64,000 bases of DNA from Pseudomonas fluorescens (GCF_001708445.1 NZ_CP015637.1:310001-374000); one strand, 5' to 3'. Shown: positions 11,320 to 21,004, counted from the stretch's first letter. Notes: generated from the letters alone by a model not told the origin. Program-made: numbers and translations.

Positions 11320-11363
11320 ACAAAGCGCGCGGCCTTCAGGGCTGCACGCTTTGTTGTTTTTTT
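11320..11363 (+). terminator. Plus-strand intrinsic terminator with no known plus-strand gene upstream
   Basis: The stem CAAAGCG...CGCTTTG has an inner GC-rich helix and is followed by TTGTTTTTTT. It reads toward damX, whose 3' end points the other way. On the minus strand there is no T-run after the stem. It therefore fits a plus-strand transcript starting between 11200 and 11300, possibly a small RNA. Confidence 0.55.
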
Positions 11364-11376
11364 GAGGTGCCGAGAG

Positions 11377-11397
11377 GGCGGCCTGGGTAAGGCCGCC
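11377..11397 (-). terminator. Stem-loop after damX
   Basis: A perfect 7-bp stem GGCGGCC / GGCCGCC with a 7-nt loop, starting 7 bp past the damX stop. There is no T-run, so it may be a weak terminator or a 3'-end stabiliser of the pil-aro-damX transcript. Confidence 0.45.
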
Positions 11398-11403
11398 GGA
11401 TCT

Positions 11404-12960
11404 TCAGCGAGTTGTTGCCAGTTCTTGTTGAACGCTGGCGACAGTGCGAGGCCAAGGTTTACCAGCCTGAACCTTCGCTGGCAAGGCCTTGATAGCGGAT
11501 TCAGCTGCTGCGCGGCTGGAGAAGTTGCCGTAAGTGATCACGTAGAGAGGCTTGCCGTTGAGCACTTTCTTGAAATAACGGTACTCGCCGCCCTGCTCTT
11601 TCACGAACGCCTGGGCGTTGGCTTCGGAACTGGTGCCGAGAATCTGCACCACGAAGTTACCGGTAGGCTGGCTGCTGTACCAGCTGCTGCCGGCGGCACC
11701 GGCCTTGGCAACGGTCACGGGTTTTTCAGCAGGCTTGGCGGCCGGCGCCGGGGCTGGCTTGGCGACCGGTGCAGCTGCGACGGGCTTGGTGACAGGCGCA
11801 GGCTTGGCGGTCGCGACCGTCGGCGCTGGTGTCGGTTTTGTCGCCGGCTGACCGGCTGGCACGCCCGCAGGTGGCGCGGTGGTGGTCACGGTCGGCGGCG
11901 TGGCGCTGGAGCCTTCTACCGGCACGCCGTCGTCGCCTTCGGAGATGCCACCGGCTTCTTCGGCAAGCGGGCCGCGCATGACCGGCTGGCCCACCATCGG
12001 CAGGCTGGTCGGCTGACCGGAGTTGGCGAATTCTACGTTTGGCGTGGGCTTGCCCAGTGGCAACTGCGCCTGTTCGGTTGGCGCGCCGGCGGTCGTCGGT
12101 GCCTTGCTGCGGCCCGGGATCAACCAGGCGGCGGCAACGGCGACCACGACCACGGCGGAAATGGCCAATACGTGCTTCTTAGGCATAGTGAACCCCATCT
12201 TTGGACGCTTGACCGCAGAGCGGCTGGCAATCATGGCTTCGATCATTGCATCGCGGGCGACCTGATTGATGGTGCCAGGCCAGCCGTCGGAGCTTTCGTG
12301 AATATCAGAGATCTGTTGAGCGGAGAAAAGTTCGATGCCCTGCCCGGCGCCTTCAAGGCGTTGGGCCAGATATTCACGGGTTTCTTCCTCTTCGTAAGGC
12401 TGCAACTCAATGACGTGGAACAGCTCCTGTTCGCCACTGATCTGCTCCAGATCGGCGATCAGCGACGACTCACCGAACAGGAACACATGCGGGCGACCTT
12501 CCGGCGTACCGGCGGCCAGCGCCAACAGCGCTTCCAGGGCGGATTCGTCAAGCTGCTCGGCGTCATCCACCAGCAGGTAGACCTCCTGGCCGGTCAGGCC
12601 CAGTTGCACCACCTGCTTGAGAATCGCGTTCGGCTCGGCAGTGGGCACATCAAGAGCCTGGGCCACCTGGCGCAGTACACCCGCCGCATCACCGGCACCG
12701 CGAGCCGATACTACGACGCTCTGTACCGATTGCTTGTTGGTACTGGCGACCAGCGCCTGGCGCAACAGGGTCTTGCCACTGCCCAGTGGGCCGGTGACCA
12801 CCAGCAGCAACTGGCTGTAGCGCGCGAGATGGTGCAACTGGCCGAGCACCGGCTTGCGCTGGGCCGGGAAAAATTTGAAACCAGGCACCCGTGGAGCAAA
12901 AGGGTCGTGGCTTAACTGGTAATGGCCGAGGAACGCCTCGTCGGCATGCAAACTAGTCAT
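11404..12960 (-). CDS. damX: DamX-like protein: AAA ATPase with C-terminal SPOR domain
   Basis: 518 aa. The N-terminal half is an ExeA-like ATPase: Walker A GPLGSGKT at 57-64 and a Walker B-like VYLLVDDAEQLDE near 145-157. A single membrane segment (HVLAISAVVVVAVAAAWLIPG, about 260-280) is followed by a long Pro/Ala/Lys-rich periplasmic linker. A C-terminal SPOR domain (WYSSQPTGNFVVQILGTSS ... KPLYVITYGNFSSRAAAESA) would bind denuded septal peptidoglycan. The position after aroK-aroB is the conserved DamX position in gammaproteobacteria. Role: cell division or septum-associated. The enteric protein has the same order, but its ATPase part is degenerate. Confidence 0.88.
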   Translation of the reverse strand: MTSLHADEAFLGHYQLSHDPFAPRVPGFKFFPAQRKPVLGQLHHLARYSQLLLVVTGPLGSGKTLLRQALVASTNKQSVQSVVVSARGAGDAAGVLRQVAQALDVPTAEPNAILKQVVQLGLTGQEVYLLVDDAEQLDESALEALLALAAGTPEGRPHVFLFGESSLIADLEQISGEQELFHVIELQPYEEEETREYLAQRLEGAGQGIELFSAQQISDIHESSDGWPGTINQVARDAMIEAMIASRSAVKRPKMGFTMPKKHVLAISAVVVVAVAAAWLIPGRSKAPTTAGAPTEQAQLPLGKPTPNVEFANSGQPTSLPMVGQPVMRGPLAEEAGGISEGDDGVPVEGSSATPPTVTTTAPPAGVPAGQPATKPTPAPTVATAKPAPVTKPVAAAPVAKPAPAPAAKPAEKPVTVAKAGAAGSSWYSSQPTGNFVVQILGTSSEANAQAFVKEQGGEYRYFKKVLNGKPLYVITYGNFSSRAAAESAIKALPAKVQAGKPWPRTVASVQQELATTR

Positions 12961-12970
12961 CGGGATCTTA

Positions 12971-14071
12971 TTAACCTTTAAGCTGGGCCAGGGCGCGGTA
13001 ATCCGCTCCCAGCGTGGCCTGTAAAATCTCTTTCGGATAATCGTCGGTCACTACCGCTTCACCCATGTGGCGCAACAGCACCAGTCGCAGTCGACCGTCG
13101 ATCACTTTCTTGTCTATCGCCATATGTTCGAGGAAGTCTGCCTCGGTCATCTCGGTAGGCGGGATGACCGGCAAGCCGGCGCGCTGGAACAGGCGGATAC
13201 CGCGATCACGCTCCTGGGCGCTGATCCAGCCCAGGCGTTGCGACATCTCCAATGCCATCACTGTGCCAGCCGCTACGGCCTCTCCATGCAACCACACACC
13301 ATAGCCCATGTGGGTTTCGATCGCATGGCCGAAGGTGTGCCCGAGGTTCAAGGTGGCCCGTACGCCGGACTCCCGTTCATCGGCGTTCACCACCAACGCC
13401 TTGGCGGCGCAGGAGCGGGAAATCGCTTCGGTCAGCGCCACCTGGTCGAGGGCGCGCAGGGCGTCGACGTGTTCTTCCAGCCAGGTCAGGAACGGTTCGT
13501 CGCAGATCAGCCCGTACTTGATGACTTCGGCCAGCCCCGCCGACAGCTCGCGCGGTGGCAATGTGTTGAGGGTCGCGGTGTCGATCAGCACGGCTTGAGG
13601 CTGATAAAACGCACCCACCATGTTCTTGCCCAGCGGGTGGTTGATGCCAGTCTTGCCGCCCACCGACGAATCAACCTGGGACAACAGGGTGGTGGGCACC
13701 TGGATAAAGTCCACGCCACGCTGGTAACAGGCGGCCGCAAAGCCGGCCATGTCACCGATCACGCCGCCGCCGAGGGCGACCACGGTGGTGCGGCGGTCAT
13801 GGCGTGCGGTGAGCAGACCATCGAAGATCAGTTGCAGGGTTTCCCAGTTCTTGTGGGCTTCGCCGTCGGGCAATACCACGGAGATCACCGAATAAGCCGC
13901 CAGGCTGCGGCTCAGACGCTCAAGATACAGCGGCGCGACCGTTTCGTTGGAGATGATCGCCACTTGCCGCCCGGCAATGTGCGGTGCGAGCAACTCGGGC
14001 TGGTCCAGCAGACCTTCGCCAATATGGATCGGGTAGCTGCGCTCGCCTAGATCGACCTTAAGTGTCTGCAT
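12971..14071 (-). CDS. aroB: 3-dehydroquinate synthase
   Basis: 366 aa. Second step of the shikimate pathway (DAHP to 3-dehydroquinate), NAD- and metal-dependent. I start at ATG 14069-14071 ([18 protein letters not shown]); the longer frame adds an unsupported leader. NAD-binding [19 protein letters not shown], metal ligands in [11 protein letters not shown] and [10 protein letters not shown], and [13 protein letters not shown] are visible. It follows aroK by 125 bp and precedes damX by 10 bp. Confidence 0.97.
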   Translation of the reverse strand: MQTLKVDLGERSYPIHIGEGLLDQPELLAPHIAGRQVAIISNETVAPLYLERLSRSLAAYSVISVVLPDGEAHKNWETLQLIFDGLLTARHDRRTTVVALGGGVIGDMAGFAAACYQRGVDFIQVPTTLLSQVDSSVGGKTGINHPLGKNMVGAFYQPQAVLIDTATLNTLPPRELSAGLAEVIKYGLICDEPFLTWLEEHVDALRALDQVALTEAISRSCAAKALVVNADERESGVRATLNLGHTFGHAIETHMGYGVWLHGEAVAAGTVMALEMSQRLGWISAQERDRGIRLFQRAGLPVIPPTEMTEADFLEHMAIDKKVIDGRLRLVLLRHMGEAVVTDDYPKEILQATLGADYRALAQLKG

Positions 14072-14196
14072 GTGTCCCCGCGTTGAAGATGTTTTGACGA
14101 CCGGTAACGTCGAAATCCGACGCCACCTGATGGCTCTACGCCACACCCCGCAGGGTGATAACGCGCCGCCGAGAATAACGCATTTCGGGCCTGGCT

Positions 14197-14715
14197 TTAA
14201 CGGGGTGGCAACCGTTGCAGGCGCTCAAGAATGTCGAGTACCACCATACGAGGCGGCCGCTCATCGGTTTCCACCACCAGATCGGCGATTTCCCGATACA
14301 ACGGATCGCGCAGCGCCAGCAGATCCCGCAAGGTTTTCGCCGGGTCGGCGGTGCGCAGCAATGGGCGATTGCGATCGCGAGCAGTGCGGCCCACCTGCTG
14401 CTCGACCGACGCATGCAGATAGACCACCCGACCACCGGCATGCAGGGCCCGGCGATTTTCCTCGCGCATCACCGCGCCACCGCCGGTCGCCAATACCACG
14501 CCATCGCAGCCGCACAGCTCGGCAATCATCGCCTGCTCGCGGTCGCGAAAGCCCAGCTCGCCTTCCTTATCGAAGATCCATGGGATATTGGCGCCCGTGC
14601 GCAATTCAATTTCCTTGTCGGAATCTTTGAATGGCAGGCGCAGCTCTTTGGCCAGCAAACGGCCGATGGTGCTTTTGCCAGCGCCCATCGGTCCTACAAG
14701 AATCAAATTTCGCAC
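14197..14715 (-). CDS. aroK: Shikimate kinase
   Basis: 172 aa. Phosphorylates shikimate at the 3-OH with ATP. Walker A GPMGAGKS is at residues 8-15. The shikimate-binding DSD (FKDSDKEIE) and the ATGGGAV loop are present, and the lid arginines lie in [11 protein letters not shown]. It begins 4 bp after the pilQ stop, so it is probably transcribed with the pil genes. Confidence 0.97.
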   Translation of the reverse strand: MRNLILVGPMGAGKSTIGRLLAKELRLPFKDSDKEIELRTGANIPWIFDKEGELGFRDREQAMIAELCGCDGVVLATGGGAVMREENRRALHAGGRVVYLHASVEQQVGRTARDRNRPLLRTADPAKTLRDLLALRDPLYREIADLVVETDERPPRMVVLDILERLQRLPPR

Positions 14716-14719
14716 AGAA

Positions 14720-16099
14720 TCAACGACTCACAGCAATCGCCTGGTTATTCATAATACGCGGAGTCAGGAATACCAGCAGCTCGGATTTTTTCTCCGCCAG
14801 CACATCGCGCCGGAAAAGGCGGCCAAGATACGGCACATCGCCGAAAAATGGCACTTTATCTACCACTTTGCTTTGGGTATTCGAGAAAACCCCGCCGATG
14901 ACGATGGTCTCGCCATCCTTGACCAGCACCTTCGCGTTCACCTCGTTTTTCTTGATCGGCGGTACGTCGTTGAGCTTGTTCAGGTAGTCGGGCTCGTCCT
15001 TGGTGACCTTGACCTCCATGATCACGCGGTCGTCAGGCGTGATTTGCGGGGTGACCTCCAGTGACAGCGAGGCCTCCTTGAAGGACACCGAGGTGGCGCC
15101 ACTGGAGCTGGATTCCTGGTAGGGGATCTCGGTGCCCTTGAGGATGCGCGCGGTTTCCTTGTCGGACGTCACTACCTTGGGTTGCGAGACGATTTCGCCA
15201 TTGCCGGTCTTCTCCATGGCCGTCAGTTCCAAGTCCAGCAGCAGGTTATCGGTGATAAACGCGACGCCCAGCCCTGAGGTGCCCGTAACCGCGCCCAGGT
15301 CGACAAAGGGCGAACTGGGCGGGTTATCCGGCAGTTCCTCGCCGCTCGCCAAGGGTTTGCTGATACCACCTGCGCCCCACTTGCCGTGACTCAATCGACC
15401 GCCCCAACGCGCGCCCAGGCTTTTGTCATAGTCAACGTTGGCCTCGACAATCCGCGCCTCGATCATCACCTGGCGCACCGGGATGTCCAACTGCGCCACG
15501 ATCCGCCGCAGCTCCTCCAAGCGCTCGCCGGTCTGGTAGGCGATGATGTTATTGGTGCGATCATCCACCGCCACCGAACCGCGCTCATCGGTCGCGCCCT
15601 CGTGCCCCGTCACCGACTGGAACAGCTTGGCCAGGTCCGCTGCCTTGGCGTAGTTGACCTGTAACAGTTCGCGGCGCAGTGGCGCGAGTTCGGCCATCTG
15701 CCGCCGCGACTCCAGGGTCAGCAGTTCGCGGGCGGCCAGCTCGTCGGCAGGCGCCACCAGCAAGACACCGGCCTTGATGCGCTTGTCCAAGCCCTTGCTT
15801 TGCAACACCAGGTCCAGGGCTTGATCCCAGGGCACGTCCCTGAGCCGCAGGGTGATCGCGCCCTGCACTTCGTCGCTGGCCACCAGATTGAGGCCCGCCA
15901 CATCGGCGATATGTTGCAGCACCGCGCGTAGCTCGATGTTCTGGAAATTGAGGCTCAGCTTGTCGCCGGAGTAGCTCGGCGACGCGCTTTCGGGTCGCGG
16001 CAGCTGGATCAGGTCCACACGATTGGGCACAGCGAAAACCATCGGTGCCGTGAACGCTATCCATAGCGCCACACCGAAGGACGAGAAAGTCCTTTTCAT
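14720..16099 (-). CDS. pilQ: Type IV pilus/competence secretin PilQ, short form without AMIN domains
   Basis: 459 aa. Signal peptide at residues 1 to about 23, then an STN/N0-like domain ([28 protein letters not shown], about 48-75). A secretin N1 domain follows, then the secretin core with [12 protein letters not shown] and the C-terminal [35 protein letters not shown]. aeruginosa PilQ is about 700 residues with two peptidoglycan-binding AMIN domains ahead of N0; these are absent here. The size matches the HofQ/ComE secretins (about 410-450 aa) found at the same locus in E. coli and Haemophilus. Confidence 0.9.
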   Translation of the reverse strand: MKRTFSSFGVALWIAFTAPMVFAVPNRVDLIQLPRPESASPSYSGDKLSLNFQNIELRAVLQHIADVAGLNLVASDEVQGAITLRLRDVPWDQALDLVLQSKGLDKRIKAGVLLVAPADELAARELLTLESRRQMAELAPLRRELLQVNYAKAADLAKLFQSVTGHEGATDERGSVAVDDRTNNIIAYQTGERLEELRRIVAQLDIPVRQVMIEARIVEANVDYDKSLGARWGGRLSHGKWGAGGISKPLASGEELPDNPPSSPFVDLGAVTGTSGLGVAFITDNLLLDLELTAMEKTGNGEIVSQPKVVTSDKETARILKGTEIPYQESSSSGATSVSFKEASLSLEVTPQITPDDRVIMEVKVTKDEPDYLNKLNDVPPIKKNEVNAKVLVKDGETIVIGGVFSNTQSKVVDKVPFFGDVPYLGRLFRRDVLAEKKSELLVFLTPRIMNNQAIAVSR

Positions 16100-16111
16100 T
16101 GTTTGATTCCG

Positions 16112-17092
16112 TTATGAGTTGACGTTGAGTACGAGGGTTCGCGGGCGCTCCAGCCAGGCACCCTGTTCATTCGGGAAAAGCTCGACCAGTTCGACATGAC
16201 CATCATGAATGGCGGTCACCCGACCATGGTCGGGCCCCAGGTAGTCACCCACTGCGAGCCGATGCACCGCGGAGGCCGCCCGCAGCAGGGCAAAGCGCTG
16301 CACACCACGGGACAGCGTGCCGACCATTTCGAACTTGTCGATAGCGATAGCTTCGAGCGCGCCTCGTGGCCGCGCGAAGTCGGGGGCCTGGGTTGGCCGG
16401 CCTGGCGTGTGATGTACCTGCAACGCGGGCGGCTGGAAGGGATCGCGCAAGGACGAAGCGTCGTAGACAAAGTGCGGCCGCGGCTCGACGCCCTGGCCGA
16501 GCTCTACCGACCGGACACCTGGCGACGTACGCCGATAGGTCCTGGCCTGCAGGTCGAGGCGCAGCAGTGGCCCATCAGATCGCAGCGCCAGATCGTGTAC
16601 CGTGACGATTCGCGACAACCCGGCCAGAGCGCTCAGGAATGTCGCCAGGTCGTGATACCCCCCGGTGACAGCCATTTGCACGGGCTGCTCGATATACAAG
16701 GCGTGCGCCTGCTCATCCAACAGGACGATGCCCTCGACTGCCAAGCCATTGGCGACGCCCAACCGCGCTATGTCTTCAAGCAGCCTTGGCACTTCAGCCT
16801 CTTGGGACAACGCCTGCAAAAGCCCGGCGAAGCGCTGTTGCATCGCCTGGAACTGTTGGGTTTGCTGTTCAAGCGCGGCGACCAGCCCAACCTTCTCGGC
16901 GAGCTGCTGCCGCAAGCCTCCTTCCTGCACCTCGAGTACCTTCAACCGGTCCCGCGACGGACTCAGGCATGCAGCCTCGCCCACTACCAGCACCAGGCCG
17001 GCGAGCGCGCAGCCGAGCAGGACCTTGCCAGGCAAGGGCCATTTCGCAGCGTGGTGAGAGAGTGCAAAAAAGTCGAGCCTGGGCAGGCTCAT
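16112..17092 (-). CDS. PilO-PilP fusion protein of the type IV pilus alignment complex
   Basis: 326 aa in one uninterrupted frame. Residues 1 to about 195 are PilO-like: membrane helix (VLLGCALAGLVLVVGEA), coiled coil (LEVQEGGLRQQLAEKVGLVAALEQQTQQ), then the ferredoxin-like periplasmic fold. Residues about 210-326 match PilP: FVYDASSLRDPFQPP, IAIDKFEMVGTL and a beta-sandwich ending LVELFPNEQGAWLERPRTL. PilP is normally a separate lipoprotein; here no lipobox or second start lies at the junction. The start overlaps pilN by 4 bp; pilQ follows after 12 bp. The fusion would tether the PilQ-contacting domain to the inner membrane through PilO. Confidence 0.85.
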   Translation of the reverse strand: MSLPRLDFFALSHHAAKWPLPGKVLLGCALAGLVLVVGEAACLSPSRDRLKVLEVQEGGLRQQLAEKVGLVAALEQQTQQFQAMQQRFAGLLQALSQEAEVPRLLEDIARLGVANGLAVEGIVLLDEQAHALYIEQPVQMAVTGGYHDLATFLSALAGLSRIVTVHDLALRSDGPLLRLDLQARTYRRTSPGVRSVELGQGVEPRPHFVYDASSLRDPFQPPALQVHHTPGRPTQAPDFARPRGALEAIAIDKFEMVGTLSRGVQRFALLRAASAVHRLAVGDYLGPDHGRVTAIHDGHVELVELFPNEQGAWLERPRTLVLNVNS

Positions 17093-17640
17093 GGCTGGGC
17101 CTCGGTGGACGCTCCCTGGCGTACCATCAATTGAAACCCGTTGCTGCCCCGCTCGCCTTCCGCCCGCACCTGTTGCAGACGCGTCGCGTGGGCGCCTTCG
17201 GAGGCGTCCAGGCGGCGCATCAACTGGGCGATATCCTGGCTCGAATCAGCGCTGCCGCTGATGCTCACCGTATTGCCCTTTGCCACGACCTCATGCAGAT
17301 GTACGCCATCAGGCACCGCACGGGCCAGTTGATCCAACAACCGCGCGCTGCCGGAGCGGGCGTCATGCAGGTCCTGCACGACTTTCATGCGCTCCGCCAG
17401 TTGCTGGCTTTGCACCTGCAGGTCGTCGATGGTCTTGATGCGCGCGTCCTGGACAGTGATTTCCTTGCCCAGGTGATTGTTACGCGTCACCTGCCGGTCG
17501 ATCGCCTGGTCGATAACCTGGTCCGCCAGCCATACCGCCGCCAGCGCCACGCAGGCAAACGCCAGCAACAGCATCAGGAGATACTTGCGCCGCCGCTCCG
17601 CCAGTGCCTGGCGCCAGGGCAAAAGATTGATTCGTGTCAT
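17089..17640 (-). CDS. pilN: Type IV pilus inner-membrane protein PilN
   Basis: 183 aa, started at ATG 17638-17640, which overlaps the pilM stop (ATGA). The conserved cytoplasmic PilM-binding peptide is at the N-terminus (MTRINLLPWRQALAERRRK). One membrane helix (YLLMLLLAFACVALAAVWLA) and a coiled-coil/ferredoxin-like periplasmic domain follow. The INLLPWR motif is intact although the partner PilM is reduced. Confidence 0.93.
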   Translation of the reverse strand: MTRINLLPWRQALAERRRKYLLMLLLAFACVALAAVWLADQVIDQAIDRQVTRNNHLGKEITVQDARIKTIDDLQVQSQQLAERMKVVQDLHDARSGSARLLDQLARAVPDGVHLHEVVAKGNTVSISGSADSSQDIAQLMRRLDASEGAHATRLQQVRAEGERGSNGFQLMVRQGASTEAQP

Positions 17641-18293
17641 CCAGCGAAACTCCTCAGGGCCAACCCGCAGGCTACTCCCATCCCTTGGGCATCCAAGGCC
17701 CACTGTGCGCCATCGACTCGACGGCCCGGCGTGAAGCTGGCGAAATCCTGACTGCTTGCGCGCGCCAATGCAAACCCTTCCACATCGACCACTCGCGGCA
17801 CCAACCCGGCCAAGGCCAGAACCGCCTCACGCGCCTCGACCTGCTCCTTGAGGCATGCCGCCAGCAACACCTCGACCCGCTTCGGGTCCGCGGCCGATGG
17901 ACCGCGCACCTGAAAGTCCAGGGCCATCTCCTCCAATGGGTAGGGAATGTATTGGTCTGCCTCCATCAGGATCATGCTGGCCATTTCATCGTCACTGAGC
18001 CCTGCCTCCATTTCGATCACCCGCGTGATCACCGAGGACCCAGACACGGCAATCGCCGCCTGCCGGGCCGACGTATGCAGCCGGGACAACGCCTGCTGCA
18101 GCGCCAGCCCGATGCCCTCAAGGTCGAGCAACGTGCCATCGACCACCGCGCGGGCCGGCAGGGCCTGCGTGGCGTAGCCTTGAACGGTGTAGCCGCTGGC
18201 TGAACGCCCCAGCTCGACCAGTTTGATCCCCGCTTCATTGATATCGACCCCCAGGACGGTGTCGACTTTTCGCCTGAAAAATCCCTTTACCAT
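17637..18293 (-). CDS. pilM: PilM-like protein with a large internal deletion
   Basis: 218 aa against about 354 for P. aeruginosa PilM, from memory. I start at ATG 18291-18293 (MVKGFFRRKVDTVLGVDIN). Residues 1 to about 175 align well with PilM (LGVDINEAGIKLVEL, EMEAGLSDDEMASMILMEADQYIPYPLEE, VEVLLAACLKEQVEAREAVL). After VVDVEGFALARA the sequence jumps in a few dozen residues to the normal C-terminus (VACGLALRSF). The missing block holds the second half of the actin-like fold, including the phosphate-2 and adenosine motifs, so ATP binding is doubtful. The frame is intact and both ends are conserved, so this is not a simple pseudogene. Divergent from the PBP1A gene. Confidence 0.85.
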   Translation of the reverse strand: MVKGFFRRKVDTVLGVDINEAGIKLVELGRSASGYTVQGYATQALPARAVVDGTLLDLEGIGLALQQALSRLHTSARQAAIAVSGSSVITRVIEMEAGLSDDEMASMILMEADQYIPYPLEEMALDFQVRGPSAADPKRVEVLLAACLKEQVEAREAVLALAGLVPRVVDVEGFALARASSQDFASFTPGRRVDGAQWALDAQGMGVACGLALRSFAG

Positions 18294-18511
18294 AAAACTC
18301 CTCATTGCTTTCCCTGTCATACCGCCTGATTGCGGCCGGGCACCCTGCATTCGGTCGGCTTGTTTAAGAGGCGCGAATGACGCCCCAAGGCGAAAAATGC
18401 TTTAATGCCCAGCGTTTTTTCCCGCTTTTTATCTGCAGGTCGGGTCGATCCATCGTTTCCCATGCATACCCCGGCGCCTAACTCATTCTTTTCTCTGGAA
18501 ATCCAAAAGCC

Positions 18512-20977
18512 TTGATTCGTCTGCTGAAGTTTTTCGGGTACTCCATCATCGCGATCGTCTGCGGGCTACTGCTCGTACTCAGCGGGGCCTACCTCTACCT
18601 TAGTCCGGGTTTGCCCTCTGTAGAGGCCCTGAGAAGCATCCAGTTGCAGATTCCTTTGCGGGTCTACAGCAGCGATGAAAAACTGATCGCGGAGTTCGGC
18701 GAAATGCGCCGTACCCCGATCCGTTTCGCCGACATCCCGCCCAATTTCATCAGCGCATTGCTGTCGGCTGAAGACGATAATTTCGCCAACCACTACGGTG
18801 TCGACCCCAGCAGCCTGGTACGGGCCGCCACGCAGTTGGTCAAAAGCGGACACATTCAATCCGGCGGCAGCACCATCACCATGCAGGTGGCGAAGAACTT
18901 CTTCCTCACCAGCGAACGCAGTTTTTCGCGCAAAGCCACCGAGATTCTCCTGGCCTTGCAGATCGAACGTCAGCTGACCAAGGACGAAATCCTCGAGCTG
19001 TACGTCAACAAGATCTACCTGGGCAACCGCGCCTACGGCATCGAAGCCGCATCCCAGGTGTACTACGGCAAGTCGATTCGTGACGCCAGCCTGGCGCAGA
19101 TGGCGATGATTGCCGGCCTGCCCAAGGCGCCGTCGCGCTTCAACCCCCTGGCCAACCCGGCGCGCAGTAAAGAACGCCGCGACTGGATCCTGGGCCGCAT
19201 GTACAAGCTGGGCAAGATCGACCAGGCCGCCTATGAAAGTGCGGTGGCCGAGCCGCTGAACGCCAGCTACCACGTGCCGACGCCGGAAGTGAACGCCCCG
19301 TATATCGCCGAGATGGCGCGGGCCGAGATGGTCGGCCGCTATGGCAGCGATGCCTATACCGAAGGTTTCCGCGTCACGACCACGGTGTCGAGCGACTTGC
19401 AGGAAATCGCGAATACCTCGTTGCATTCCGGCCTGATCACCTACGATCAGCGCCACGGCTATCGCGGCCCTGAGTCGCGCCTGCCGGGCAAGACGCTGAG
19501 CGCCTGGACCGCCGAGCTGGGCAAGCAGCGCGCGATCAGCGGCCTGGAGCCGGCCATCGTCATCCAGGTGCAAAAGGATGGCCTGCAGGTACTGACCCGT
19601 ACCGGCGAAGCCCATGTCGCGTGGGACAGCATGAAATGGGCACGCCCATTCCTGAATACCAACAGCATGGGCCCAATGCCCAAGCAGCCGTCAGACGTGG
19701 CGCAGGTGGGTGACCTGATCCGCGTGCAACGCCAGAAAGACGACAGCCTCAAGTTCAGCCAACTCCCCGTGGCCCAGGGCGCCCTGGTGTCCCTCGACCC
19801 ACAGAACGGCGCAATCCGCTCCCTGGTCGGCGGCTTTGCCTTCGAGCAGAGCAACTACAACCGCGCGACCCAGGCCAAGCGCCAACCGGGTTCGAGCTTC
19901 AAGCCGTTCATCTACAGCGCCGCACTGGATAACGGCTACACCGCCGCCAGCCTGGTCAACGACGCGCCGATCGTGTTTGTCGATGACTACCTGGACAAGG
20001 TCTGGCGCCCCAAGAACGACACCAACACGTTCCTCGGCCCGATTCGTATCCGCGAGGCGCTGTATAAGTCGCGCAACCTGGTGTCGATCCGCCTGCTGCA
20101 GGCGATGGGCGTAGGCAAGACCATCGACTACATCACCCGCTTTGGTTTCGCCAAGTCGGACCTGCCACCCAACTTGTCCCTGGCCCTGGGTACCGCGACC
20201 CTCACGCCGATGGAAATCGCCACCGGCTGGAGCACCTTCGCCAACGGCGGCTACAAGATCACGCCCTACCTGATCGACAAGATCGAAAGCCGCAATGGCG
20301 ATACCCTGTTCACCGCCAACCCGCCACGCGTGCCGGGTGACGTGGTCAACGGCGTGGCAGCCAGCGATGGCATTGCGGCGCCGAGCCACGGTGGTATCAC
20401 CATCGAGCCGACCCCAGGCACCGCCCCCGTAGCACCGGGCGCCGCCGCCACCGACCCACAGGTACCCGCCGTGGCCGAGCGCGTGGTCGACGGTCGCACC
20501 ACTTATATCCTCAACAGCATCCTCGAAGACGTGATCAAGAAGGGCACCGGCCGCCGCGCCCTGGCCCTGGGCCGCGCGGATATCGCAGGCAAGACCGGTA
20601 CGACCAACGAATCCAAAGATGCCTGGTTCTCCGGCTACAACGGCGACTACGTGACCACCGTCTGGACGGGCTTCGACCAACCGGAAAGCCTTGGCCGCCG
20701 CGAGTTCGGTGGCACCGTCGCATTGCCGATCTGGATGAGCTACATGGGCGCGGCATTGAAGGACAAACCGCTGCATACCCAACCGGAACCTGAAGGCATC
20801 CTGAGCCTGCGGATCGACCCGGTGAGTGGCCGTGCGGCATCGCCGAGCACCCCGAATGCGTACTTCGAGCTGTTCAAGAGCGAAGACACCCCGCCCTCGG
20901 TCAACGAGCTGGGCAATGGCGTTGCACCGGGCAGCCCGCTGCCGGCGGATGAGGCAGCGCCGATCGATTTATTCTGA
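18512..20977 (+). CDS. mrcA: Penicillin-binding protein 1A (bifunctional glycosyltransferase/transpeptidase)
   Basis: 821 aa, started at TTG 18512 behind a GGAAA-like ribosome site; no in-frame ATG lies before the membrane anchor. Membrane helix at about 8-30. GT51 motifs: SAEDDNFANHYGVDPSS (catalytic Glu), GGSTITMQVAKNFF and LELYVNKIYLGNRAYG. Transpeptidase motifs: RQPGSSFKPF (SxxK), SRN, and AGKTGTTNESKDAWF (KTG). It polymerises and cross-links peptidoglycan. Divergent from pilM, the usual gammaproteobacterial arrangement (also called ponA). The Ala/Pro-rich segment near residues 620-660 lies between SRN and KTG. Confidence 0.96.
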   Translation: MIRLLKFFGYSIIAIVCGLLLVLSGAYLYLSPGLPSVEALRSIQLQIPLRVYSSDEKLIAEFGEMRRTPIRFADIPPNFISALLSAEDDNFANHYGVDPSSLVRAATQLVKSGHIQSGGSTITMQVAKNFFLTSERSFSRKATEILLALQIERQLTKDEILELYVNKIYLGNRAYGIEAASQVYYGKSIRDASLAQMAMIAGLPKAPSRFNPLANPARSKERRDWILGRMYKLGKIDQAAYESAVAEPLNASYHVPTPEVNAPYIAEMARAEMVGRYGSDAYTEGFRVTTTVSSDLQEIANTSLHSGLITYDQRHGYRGPESRLPGKTLSAWTAELGKQRAISGLEPAIVIQVQKDGLQVLTRTGEAHVAWDSMKWARPFLNTNSMGPMPKQPSDVAQVGDLIRVQRQKDDSLKFSQLPVAQGALVSLDPQNGAIRSLVGGFAFEQSNYNRATQAKRQPGSSFKPFIYSAALDNGYTAASLVNDAPIVFVDDYLDKVWRPKNDTNTFLGPIRIREALYKSRNLVSIRLLQAMGVGKTIDYITRFGFAKSDLPPNLSLALGTATLTPMEIATGWSTFANGGYKITPYLIDKIESRNGDTLFTANPPRVPGDVVNGVAASDGIAAPSHGGITIEPTPGTAPVAPGAAATDPQVPAVAERVVDGRTTYILNSILEDVIKKGTGRRALALGRADIAGKTGTTNESKDAWFSGYNGDYVTTVWTGFDQPESLGRREFGGTVALPIWMSYMGAALKDKPLHTQPEPEGILSLRIDPVSGRAASPSTPNAYFELFKSEDTPPSVNELGNGVAPGSPLPADEAAPIDLF

Positions 20978-21004
20978 CCTGGGCCTCAGCCTACGCAGAA
21001 CCCA

